DNA of 24,587 bases, from positions 1 through 24,587 of the forward strand of contig CAKVMD010000013.1 in NCBI GenBank assembly GCA_934771475.1, written 5' to 3'. Numbering within the stretch: the stretch's first letter is position 1; every line of letters begins with the position of its first letter. The stretch is from an uncultured Clostridia bacterium (GTDB taxonomy: Bacteria; Bacillota; Clostridia; Christensenellales; UBA1242). The translations under genes were made by a program, and so were the position numbers. This document shows, piece after piece, positions 14,444 to 21,744 of the stretch. The notes under the pieces are model-generated. The model had not been told where the DNA came from, did no database searches, and saw only the letters and a program-made list of their open reading frames with translations.

Positions 14444-16750
14444 TTATTCTCCTTTATCCTCTGTACCAGGATTATCATCAGTCTTTTTCACTCTTGGCTT
14501 TCTTGCAACTTGCTTTTTCTCTTCTTTTGGTTCAGCCTTTTCTTCTGGTTTTTCGACTTTAATCTCTTCTTTTAAAAAGTCTTGTTTTTTAGTAGCAGAA
14601 GCCTCGGAATCATTTTGTGCTGATTCCTCTTTTGCCTCTTCCGAATTTGTAGCGTAATTTTTCTTTATAAGTTCGTATTCTTCTTCGGTTATAATGCCAT
14701 TTTCAAGGAGTTTTTGTCCCTCCAAGAGTTTTCTTTCCATGAGAGTTTTCTTCGCAAGAGCCTCTCTTTCCTTTTTCTCTTTTTCCTCTTTTTCGCGTTG
14801 AAGAGCGCGCTTTTCGTCCATAACCTTTGCTATTTCAGTTGCGCTTTTCCCTTCCATAAGCATATCAACTTCTTCTTTATTGATTGTTTCTTTATCAAGA
14901 AGCAGAGTTGCCATTTCGTGAAGCAATTTTTCATTATCTTGTAAAAGTTTCTTTGCGCGTTTATAGTTGTAGTCAAGAATTGCTTTAACTTCTTCATCCG
15001 CCTCAGAAGCAAGTTTTTCAGAGAAGTCGTTTTTGGTTTGATAATCTCTTCCAATAAACAACTGCTCACTGCTGTCAAGCGACAAGAAACCAATGTTTTT
15101 GCTCATGCCCCAGTTGTGAACCATTCTTCTTGCAACTTTGGAAGCGTGTGCAATATCACTTGAAGCGCCAGTTGTTATATCCTTGAAAATGATTTCTTCC
15201 GCAATTCTTCCGCCCATTGTCATTGCTATTTCATCCATAAGTTGGTTATATGTGCGGTATGAATTGTCGTTTTCAGGGCGTTGCATAGTGTAACCACCTG
15301 CCGCGCCTCTTGGAATAATTGAAACTTCTTGAACATCATCAGCATTTTTGAGAAGTTTTCCAAGGATAGCGTGTCCAGATTCATGATATGCTGTGATTTT
15401 GCGGTCTCTATCAGTAACAAGACGAGATTTCTTTTGAGGACCCATTGTAACCTTATTGATACCCTCTGTAATATCAGACATAATGATTTTTGGTCTGTTT
15501 GCTCTTGCAGCCAAAATTGCTGCTTCATTAAGCATATTTTCAATATCAGCGCCTGTAAAGCCTACTGTGATTTTAGCAAGAGTTTTAAAGTCAACATTTT
15601 CATCAATAGGTTTGTTTCTTGCATGAATTTTTAAAATTCCCTCTCTGCCTTTAACATCTGGGACATTTACATAAATTTGTCTGTCAAATCTGCCCGGTCT
15701 TAAAAGTGCAGGGTCAAGAACATCGGCTCTGTTTGTTGCGGCAAGCACGATAATGCCCTCATTTGATTCAAATCCATCCATTTCAACAAGAAGTTGGTTT
15801 AATGTTTGTTCTCTTTCATCATTTCCGCCACCAAGGCCTGCCCCTCTTTGACGACCAACTGCATCAATTTCATCAATGAAAATAATACATGGTTTATAGC
15901 GCTTTGCTTGTTCAAAAAGGTCTCTTACTCTTGAAGCACCAACACCAACAAACATTTCAACAAAGTCTGAACCGCTGATTGAAATAAATCTGCAATTTGC
16001 TTCTCCTGCAACCGCTCTTGCAAGTAATGTTTTACCAGTTCCCGGATTGCCCACCAAGAGCACTCCTTTTGGAATTCTTGCCCCAAGGTCAGTAAACTTT
16101 TTAGGATTTTTCAAGAACTCTACAAGTTCTTCAAGTTCGGCTTTTTCTTCATCACTGCCCGCAATGTCGTCAAATCTTACTTTGCTTGTGGTGTATGCCT
16201 TTGCTCTGCTTTTCCCAAAGCCCATAGCACTCTTATTTGATGAACTTATAAGTCTAAAAATCATAAATATGATAAATATGCCAAAGCCAAGGTAAAGGAC
16301 TTGTGATATTATGTTCCAAATATCAATTCCCCTTTCTCCTTTCTTTATTGAAATAAGTTCTTTCTGTTCATCTTGTGGTGCGGTTTTATTAAATTCAACC
16401 ACGCTGTCGTTGTACTCTTTGATTGCGTTCTTTGTAAAAAGAAGCACCTCATCGCCATACTCGTAATTGATGTAGTAATCCGCGTATTCAGGAAAACCCT
16501 TTTCAAATTTTGAATTATTGACGAGGAAATAAATAGTGTTGTCCTTATAATAGACAGAAACAACCCTTTCTGTTTGACCATCTTTGTTTGTGTGCGTGCC
16601 CTTTATAAGTTGTTCAATTTCAGTTTCTCCGCCATAAATGTACTGCCCTTTATAGCCAGTGTTTGAAAACATCAAAAACAGTAGTACTGCCGAAAAAAGC
16701 AAAACCACAACCAAAAATGACCACTTAAATTTCGGTTTTTTCTCTTCCAT
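14444..16750 (-). CDS. ftsH: ATP-dependent zinc metalloprotease FtsH
   Basis: A membrane AAA+ protease that extracts and degrades membrane and short-lived proteins. It has an N-terminal helix (about residues 10-28), an extracytoplasmic domain, a second helix (about 140-165), Walker A GNPGTGKT (234-241), Walker B IIFIDEIDAVG, the second region of homology (ATNRADVLDPALLRPGRFD), and the zinc site HESGH (456-460). At 768 residues it exceeds the usual ~610-650. The extra C-terminal ~140 residues are Lys/Glu-rich coiled-coil and tail, with a short helical hairpin LLENGIITEEEYELIKKNYA resembling a SHOCT motif (about residues 681-700). The start has AAGGAGG. It is followed by the gene at 13737-14441. 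Confidence 0.97.
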   Translation of the reverse strand: MEEKKPKFKWSFLVVVLLFSAVLLFLMFSNTGYKGQYIYGGETEIEQLIKGTHTNKDGQTERVVSVYYKDNTIYFLVNNSKFEKGFPEYADYYINYEYGDEVLLFTKNAIKEYNDSVVEFNKTAPQDEQKELISIKKGERGIDIWNIISQVLYLGFGIFIIFMIFRLISSSNKSAMGFGKSRAKAYTTSKVRFDDIAGSDEEKAELEELVEFLKNPKKFTDLGARIPKGVLLVGNPGTGKTLLARAVAGEANCRFISISGSDFVEMFVGVGASRVRDLFEQAKRYKPCIIFIDEIDAVGRQRGAGLGGGNDEREQTLNQLLVEMDGFESNEGIIVLAATNRADVLDPALLRPGRFDRQIYVNVPDVKGREGILKIHARNKPIDENVDFKTLAKITVGFTGADIENMLNEAAILAARANRPKIIMSDITEGINKVTMGPQKKSRLVTDRDRKITAYHESGHAILGKLLKNADDVQEVSIIPRGAAGGYTMQRPENDNSYRTYNQLMDEIAMTMGGRIAEEIIFKDITTGASSDIAHASKVARRMVHNWGMSKNIGFLSLDSSEQLFIGRDYQTKNDFSEKLASEADEEVKAILDYNYKRAKKLLQDNEKLLHEMATLLLDKETINKEEVDMLMEGKSATEIAKVMDEKRALQREKEEKEKKEREALAKKTLMERKLLEGQKLLENGIITEEEYELIKKNYATNSEEAKEESAQNDSEASATKKQDFLKEEIKVEKPEEKAEPKEEKKQVARKPRVKKTDDNPGTEDKGE

Positions 16751-16778
16751 GAAGCCTCCTTGCTCATTTTTTCAAGAT

Positions 16779-16807
16779 ATTGTACCATAAAAAAATGTTT
16801 CAAGCAA
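16779..16807 (-). promoter_or_regulatory. Sigma-A promoter of ftsH
   Basis: TTGCTT (16807-16802), a 17-base spacer and TACAAT (16784-16779) on the minus strand, with TG one base before the -10 (extended -10). Transcription would start near 16772, giving a leader of about 22 bases with the AAGGAGG SD. No CIRCE-type heat-shock operator is seen. Confidence 0.65.
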
Positions 16808-16863
16808 GTAAAACACCCCCATTTTGTGGTTAATTTTTGGTTAGTTTTCTTTGTTCGACAATT

Positions 16864-18117
16864 TTAATCGGCCTCTAAGACCAATTCCAATTTAAAAACA
16901 ACATTTTCAATAAAATCTTCTGCCGAAGTGTTTTGGTCTAGATACCTTAAATACTCCTTTCGGTTGTTTTTCATAAATAGTTCATTTACGCCAAGAACAT
17001 CTGTTTTTTCATCTTTGAGAAGTTTCACCACTTTGGCAAAACCATTTTTTAGTTTTTGGTCTATTTTTTGCGAACATTCTTCACTTAAACGAGTAAACTC
17101 ATTGTTGATTTTAAGTTCGGTGGTTGAATTTTCAAGTTCTATCAATGACAAGTTGACCACAACTTTTGCGTCAAAAATAGGAATTCCATTTTCAAATTTA
17201 GTTGTCAAATTGATGTCTTTTTTTCGTATTTCGTAAACAGCATTTACCCTTTCTTTTTCAATAAACACATCATCAATTTTTATGACTTGCTTGCTTGATT
17301 TTCCGTTTAAAAGATTGATGGCATTGATTTGTTCAAGCGACAATATCTTTACTATTTTCCCGTTTTTTGCAAGAGCGCTTTTCCCAGTGTTTACAATAGT
17401 TTTTTTCTCGCCACCGCCACCGCTTGACGAACCGCCACCGCCATTTGCGCCTTCACTAGGCTGTTCTTCTTCGGCTGGGGTAACTTGCATTGAATAATTC
17501 TCCTCTTCATCTTTTGATGCTGTGGTCAAAAAGCCAACGATTGAAGCCTTTGTTGCGCTATAATAACCTCTATAAAATGATTCAAGGCTGGTGTCTGTTA
17601 CATAGACATGGTCGGCGTTATAGCCCACAATTTGTTCGAGTTTAAATCCTAAATTGTCCCTTAAACTTTGAGTGGAAGAAAGCAAATCTTTTGCCGATTT
17701 ATCAGTGCAAATAAAAACCGTATTTTCAGGGAACCCCGGCAATCGACCAAAATAATCAAGCGCGTTTACGCCATCTTCCTCCATAAGAGCAAGGTTAACA
17801 ACAGTTGTTTTTGTGTGATAAAGCCCAATCTTTCGCCCCATGGCAATTTGAGCCTCATAAACGGCCTCACCAACGCTTTTCCCTCTGCCCGTTATCACCG
17901 ACTCCTTATCGTCAAAGGTCTGGTTTACTGACGGGATAAAGACAAGAAATGAAACCTCATAATCATCATCAACCTTATCTATCCCCACCGCAGTAACCAC
18001 CCCGCGCTCACGATTTTCACCGGGAGCAAATATCTTGGCTGGCATAAAAACAACCATTATTACGAGGAAAATAATAAGCATTGGGTTGTTAAGTAGATTT
18101 TTGAGTTTGCTTTTCAT
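16864..18117 (-). CDS. gerC: Spore germination protein GerC family, without lipobox cysteine
   Basis: The C subunit of a GerA-type germinant receptor. The family start (after an N-terminal hydrophobic segment, residues 13-30) is visible as ENRERGVVTAVGIDKVDDDY, compare the usual WDxREINxxAIVTALGIDK. The C-terminal half carries the usual Ger(x)C fold. Two oddities occur. The family is normally a lipoprotein with a Cys just before this motif, but the segment here (MPAKIFAPGENRERG) has none, so the protein would be held by its uncleaved N-terminal helix. A Gly/Ser/Glu-rich linker (GGGGSSSGGGGEKK near residues 225-240) separates the two domains. It overlaps gerB by 29 bases, with GGGAGG as SD. 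Length 417, normal for the family. Confidence 0.9.
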   Translation of the reverse strand: MKSKLKNLLNNPMLIIFLVIMVVFMPAKIFAPGENRERGVVTAVGIDKVDDDYEVSFLVFIPSVNQTFDDKESVITGRGKSVGEAVYEAQIAMGRKIGLYHTKTTVVNLALMEEDGVNALDYFGRLPGFPENTVFICTDKSAKDLLSSTQSLRDNLGFKLEQIVGYNADHVYVTDTSLESFYRGYYSATKASIVGFLTTASKDEEENYSMQVTPAEEEQPSEGANGGGGSSSGGGGEKKTIVNTGKSALAKNGKIVKILSLEQINAINLLNGKSSKQVIKIDDVFIEKERVNAVYEIRKKDINLTTKFENGIPIFDAKVVVNLSLIELENSTTELKINNEFTRLSEECSQKIDQKLKNGFAKVVKLLKDEKTDVLGVNELFMKNNRKEYLRYLDQNTSAEDFIENVVFKLELVLEAD

Positions 18118-19183
18118 TTTTCCTCCCCGCCACTGTCAATATCAAAAATATTATTGGCAAAACATAATTTGCCACAACGCCTAACACCGCTTCCCAGCCA
18201 TTCACCCACTGGACTAAAACATCATACTTGCCCAAATAGAGTTCATAAAGAAGCAAGTATGCCACGATAAACACCCCGCAAGAGAATTTGTTGGTCATCT
18301 TTGGGAAAATCACTTGCAACGAATCGCATACCGCGTAGGAAAAAAGGTTTACTTGAAAAATGGTTATAAAGCATATTGTAACCATTGCGATGACATCAAG
18401 TCTTCCAAATGCGTTAAATTCCACTGTGAAAACCACAACATCCGAAAGCGCGTTGTTGTGCATAAATGCGGTGATATGATATTTGCAATAGAAAATTGTG
18501 TATAAAGCCAGCACAAGAAAAATCCCAATAAGAGCGTTCCAATATATTTTCTTGCTTGTTTTGCCCTGCATTTCAATTTTATCCATAACAAGAAAAAGGA
18601 AAATAAAGTCGCCGAAAGTAAACACGTGTTTATACATTGTTAGACCAATTTCTTTTATGTTTGAAGTGAAAAAAATCGGAGAATGAAGAGTTGTAAACAG
18701 CGAAAATGACAAACAAACCACTATGCCAGTTATTAAAATATAGTAGAAAAGTTCAATCGTTCTCGCAAGCGGACGAAGTCCCTTTATTACGCCAAAGCAA
18801 GCAAGAGGGAAGGCGCAAATAAAGGCTATCGAGATAAATTCATCTTGATAAACCTGTTGCTGAAAATATAAGTAGGCTATCGAAAAGGTTAGTACCACTT
18901 TAAAAAAGAAAAAAGTCAGCAAAATTATATAGATAAACTTTGAGAAAAATGGGGTCAATTTTTTGCTGAGTATGTCCACCAATTTATCATTTGGATAGGC
19001 TTTTTTCATTCTCACAAACACAAAAAGAGTGGCAAAATCAAAGAGAAAAAGACCGAGCATCACAAATAATCCGTCCGCGCTGACAGACTGATACAAAAGT
19101 GAAGGCAAAAGGAGAATTTTGTTGGACAAAACAAGGATAAATGCAATAACCCCCGCTTGCCCGGCTGAAATTTTGTTACTCAT
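18089..19183 (-). CDS. gerB: Spore germination permease GerB family
   Basis: The B subunit of the germinant receptor, an APC-superfamily protein of 364 residues with about ten membrane helices that binds the germinant. The start MSNKISAGQAGVIAFILVLS is typical of GerAB/GerKB proteins. ATG 19183 is chosen over an upstream ATG at 19321 because AGGAGG lies 5 bases before it and the 46-residue extension lies wholly inside gerA. It overlaps the gerA stop by 8 bases (ATGAGTAA), so the two are translationally coupled. The germinant cannot be deduced. Confidence 0.92.
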   Translation of the reverse strand: MSNKISAGQAGVIAFILVLSNKILLLPSLLYQSVSADGLFVMLGLFLFDFATLFVFVRMKKAYPNDKLVDILSKKLTPFFSKFIYIILLTFFFFKVVLTFSIAYLYFQQQVYQDEFISIAFICAFPLACFGVIKGLRPLARTIELFYYILITGIVVCLSFSLFTTLHSPIFFTSNIKEIGLTMYKHVFTFGDFIFLFLVMDKIEMQGKTSKKIYWNALIGIFLVLALYTIFYCKYHITAFMHNNALSDVVVFTVEFNAFGRLDVIAMVTICFITIFQVNLFSYAVCDSLQVIFPKMTNKFSCGVFIVAYLLLYELYLGKYDVLVQWVNGWEAVLGVVANYVLPIIFLILTVAGRKNEKQTQKST

Positions 19184-20612
19184 CCTGTCCCTCCTTTTTG
19201 TTTCTTGGTCCCGAGAAAGACAACGGCACGCCATCAAGTTCTTTTGTCGTGCTTGTAAAAATTCCGTCTTTAAGGTCTTTTTTAATTCGAGGGCTGTATG
19301 GAACAAGATATGGTGTATCATAACTGTCTAGTGTGTTAAGATACATGACAAAATAGATTATCCCGCCTAAGACGCCCAAAATGCCGAGTGAACCGCCGAG
19401 AATTATAAAAATCATTTGCATAATTGTGATTTGAGCAGACTGTTCGGGGATTGTATAAAGCGCAATCTTAGAAAGCGCGATAATGATAACTCCGGGTGGA
19501 GAAATCAGCCCCGCTTTGACGCCTGTATCACCCAAAATTAACGCACCTACGATTGAAGTCGCAAGCCCCAAATAACTTGGCAAGCGGAGCGACACTTCAT
19601 ACAAGATTTGAAACAGCAAAAATATGAATAATATTTCAAGAAAAGGCGTAAATGGCAGACCTTTTGTGGTGTCCGCTATCGTGATAAGGAAATTTATAGG
19701 CAAAATATTATAATGAAAAATTTGAAGCGCAAGATAAAGCCCTGGCGCTACTATTGCAACAAGTAGCCCTAGAAGCCTTATTACCCTAACCATAGAAGAA
19801 TAGTGATGATTTGTGTAGTAGTCATTTGAGTTGTGCAAATCTTCAATAACAGCAAAAGGAAGGGTTAAAACGATTGGCGAATTGTCAACAATAATTGCCA
19901 CTTTGCCTTCTAAAAGTTTTGAGGTTACAATGTCTGGCTTCTCAGAATTGCCAATTTGCTTAAAAATTGAATGTGGGCGCTCCTGCAAATAAGACAAAAT
20001 ATAGTAAGAGTCTAAAATTCCGTCTGCGTCAATCTTCCCAAGTTTAGTTAATATTTTCTCAACAAGGTTATCTTTTGCAACACCTTTAAGATAGGTAACA
20101 ACAACGCTAGTTTGGCTATACGAGCCAATTTTAAGTTGTTTCATAACAAGTTTGTCAGTCTTTAATCTTCGGCGCAAAAGGGTTATATTTGTCTGCAAAT
20201 CTTCAACAAATCCCTCTCTTGGACCTTGAATAACCGGCGAGGTTGGTGGCTCCGATGGCACACGCGTTGGAAAAGAAAGCAAGTCAACAGAAAGAATTTG
20301 TTTGGAAAAATTTGAAAATAAGACAAGTTTACCATTTAAGATGTTGTCGATGGCCTCTTTTTCTTCGATTTCTTCTACCTGCGCGGTTTGAAGGACTTTA
20401 TCTTTAATCGCTGTCATTGAAAAAATGTCGTCAAACTCTTGAATAGGCTGATATACCGCTTCCGCAAGCAGATTTTGGTCAGTTATGCTTTTTAAAAACA
20501 CCATGCCAATTTTTTGCTCACCTCTGACAAATAATCGACTTGAAAAATCACTGCTTTCATTTAAGGCAGTTTTAAATTCTTCGATTTTTTTCTCGACATT
20601 AAAATAAGACAT
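19176..20612 (-). CDS. gerA: Spore germination receptor A subunit (GerA family)
   Basis: A 478-residue A subunit. It has a soluble N-terminal domain (residues 1 to about 270, with LFVRGEQKIGMVFLKSITD and the PSEPPTSPVIQGPREGFVED motif typical of GerAA) and a C-terminal membrane domain of about five helices (RLPSYLGLATSIVGALILGD; GLISPPGVIIIALSKIALYT). Recent family work regards GerA proteins as oligomeric ion channels gated by germinant. The N-terminal domain is somewhat short but complete in motifs. The gene leads the A-B-C operon. Its SD (AAAAGG) and ATG lie inside an 11-bp inverted repeat that also overlaps a sigma-G-like -10 sequence. Confidence 0.95.
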   Translation of the reverse strand: MSYFNVEKKIEEFKTALNESSDFSSRLFVRGEQKIGMVFLKSITDQNLLAEAVYQPIQEFDDIFSMTAIKDKVLQTAQVEEIEEKEAIDNILNGKLVLFSNFSKQILSVDLLSFPTRVPSEPPTSPVIQGPREGFVEDLQTNITLLRRRLKTDKLVMKQLKIGSYSQTSVVVTYLKGVAKDNLVEKILTKLGKIDADGILDSYYILSYLQERPHSIFKQIGNSEKPDIVTSKLLEGKVAIIVDNSPIVLTLPFAVIEDLHNSNDYYTNHHYSSMVRVIRLLGLLVAIVAPGLYLALQIFHYNILPINFLITIADTTKGLPFTPFLEILFIFLLFQILYEVSLRLPSYLGLATSIVGALILGDTGVKAGLISPPGVIIIALSKIALYTIPEQSAQITIMQMIFIILGGSLGILGVLGGIIYFVMYLNTLDSYDTPYLVPYSPRIKKDLKDGIFTSTTKELDGVPLSFSGPRNKKEGQDE

Positions 20613-20642
20613 ACTTTTTCCTTTTATGCTAGTATGTCTTAT
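20604..20642 (-). promoter_or_regulatory. Inverted repeat enclosing the gerA SD and start codon
   Basis: In gerA sense, ATAAGACATAC (20642-20632) is the exact inverse of GTATGTCTTAT (20614-20604). The 17-base loop holds the SD AAAAGG, and the ATG (20612) is in the second arm. In RNA this would be an 11-bp stem hiding the start codon; in DNA it could be an operator. Confidence 0.65.
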
Positions 20643-20658
20643 CTATTATTTTTTAATC
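20630..20658 (-). promoter_or_regulatory. Sigma-G-like promoter of the ger operon
   Basis: CATACTA (20636-20630, gerA sense) fits the sigma-G -10 (CATWHTA). GATTA lies 17 bases upstream (20658-20654) and matches the -35 GHATR at four of five positions. A start from this box would fall very near the SD, giving a leader of only about 10-15 bases. Confidence 0.45.
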
Positions 20659-20724
20659 ATAATGAAAATCATTTTTGTTGTTGTTTAAAAAGGTTTTAAA
20701 TATTAAAAGTCGTTTAAACTTTAA

Positions 20725-21624
20725 TTATTCAGCGTACTGCACCCCGCCCTCATAAACATTATATTTGTCTATGCTGACTGGTTTTGCGCCAACCCTAGCC
20801 CCATCTACATAAATTAGCGAAATATCAATGATATATTCTGTTTCATCATCACTTAAAAGATTTTTGCTAAATTTATAACAAACATAGCTTTGGTAATTTA
20901 CAAAAACGATAATCTCTTTTATTTCTTCGCTTGTTTTAAGAGTCAAAATTTTGGTGTGTTTATCAAGAGTTACCGATGAAAAGCCTTGCATTTGTCTTAT
21001 AAATGTCTTTTCTATCACATTTGAAGCCTTGCTTGACTTTATATAATCTTTATTTGATTTTGCAACAACATAGAAACTTCTTTCACCAAGTGGAATTTGG
21101 CTTAATGAAAACGTGCACTCCGTTACATTTATTGCTTTAAGATCGTTTTCATTATAATATACAGTATAAAAGTCTGCATTTTCTATCGCTGTCCAAGTAA
21201 GCGCATTTTGAGTTTCGTCAAGTGTTACAACCGGCGCTTTTAAACCAACCTCTGCTCTCCAAGAGATTTCTTTTGAGTACTGGCTATTGTTTCCTTTTGA
21301 CAGGGCAAGATAACAAAATTTAACCTTATATGTTTGCCCAAGTTCAACTCCATTTTCTAGGCACTGGTCAAGTGTGATGAAGTTATTCTCGCTTTCCACA
21401 ATCTTTTCTTCACCTTCTTTGCTGAAAACAAAGCGGTATCCCCTATAACTTGAATTTGCCTTTGCAAGTATTTGCACTTGGTCGTCATTCTGTGTTATTT
21501 CAACCACGTCAGGCACATAAGGATTATAATTTAACAAAAACGCCATAGCAAGTCCACCTATTGCCACCACTACCAGTACGCACGAAATCACTATTTTTAG
21601 AATTTTATTTTTCATATTTGTCAT
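20725..21624 (-). CDS. Membrane-anchored protein with fibronectin type III-like repeat
   Basis: A 299-residue protein with one N-terminal helix (about residues 9-32) and an extracytoplasmic region. The middle (residues about 128-205) has an FN3-like pattern: APVVTLDETQNALTWTAIEN, then ADFYTVYYN and GERSFYVVAKS. The preceding ~90 residues may be a second, more diverged Ig-like domain (YRGYRFVFS; YKVKFCYLALS). Such proteins are common in clostridial envelopes; no specific role can be given. ATG 21624 and ATG 21615 are both possible, and neither has an SD. It is divergent from the acidic-tail protein gene. Confidence 0.7.
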   Translation of the reverse strand: MTNMKNKILKIVISCVLVVVAIGGLAMAFLLNYNPYVPDVVEITQNDDQVQILAKANSSYRGYRFVFSKEGEEKIVESENNFITLDQCLENGVELGQTYKVKFCYLALSKGNNSQYSKEISWRAEVGLKAPVVTLDETQNALTWTAIENADFYTVYYNENDLKAINVTECTFSLSQIPLGERSFYVVAKSNKDYIKSSKASNVIEKTFIRQMQGFSSVTLDKHTKILTLKTSEEIKEIIVFVNYQSYVCYKFSKNLLSDDETEYIIDISLIYVDGARVGAKPVSIDKYNVYEGGVQYAE

Positions 21625-21641
21625 ATACTACATTTAGTATA
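21624..21641. repeat. 7-bp inverted repeat at the start of the FN3-like gene
   Basis: TATACTA (21624-21630), CATT, TAGTATA (21635-21641). It covers the -10 element and the bases up to the first A of the ATG of the minus-strand gene, a place typical of an operator or a 5'-end hairpin. Confidence 0.5.
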
Positions 21642-21663
21642 ACCGAAACGCGTCAAATTTCAA
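21636..21663 (-). promoter_or_regulatory. Sigma-A-like promoter of the FN3-like protein gene
   Basis: TTGAAA (21663-21658), a 16-base spacer and TATACT (21641-21636), minus strand. The ATG at 21624 is 11 bases beyond the -10, so the predicted leader is only about 4-5 bases and holds no SD. Confidence 0.6.
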
Positions 21664-21693
21664 AACAATTTATCAATTTTAAGAAAAACAATA

Positions 21694-21722
21694 TTGACAA
21701 ATTTCATCAGTTGTGCTAAAAT
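21694..21722 (+). promoter_or_regulatory. Consensus sigma-A promoter of the acidic-tail membrane protein gene
   Basis: TTGACA (21694-21699), a 17-base spacer and TAAAAT (21717-21722). Transcription would start near 21730, leaving a short leader with the strong SD GGAGG (21736-21740). Confidence 0.82.
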
Positions 21723-21744
21723 AAAAACAAGTTTGGAGGAAATT

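Noticed and set aside
16751..16863. CIRCE heat-shock operator before ftsH
   Set aside because: No TTAGCACTC-N9-GAGTGCTAA-type repeat is present; only a sigma-A promoter is seen.
18089..19321. GerB with a 46-residue N-terminal extension
   Set aside because: The extension lies inside gerA, has no SD and is absent from the family; MSNKISAGQ at 19183 has AGGAGG.
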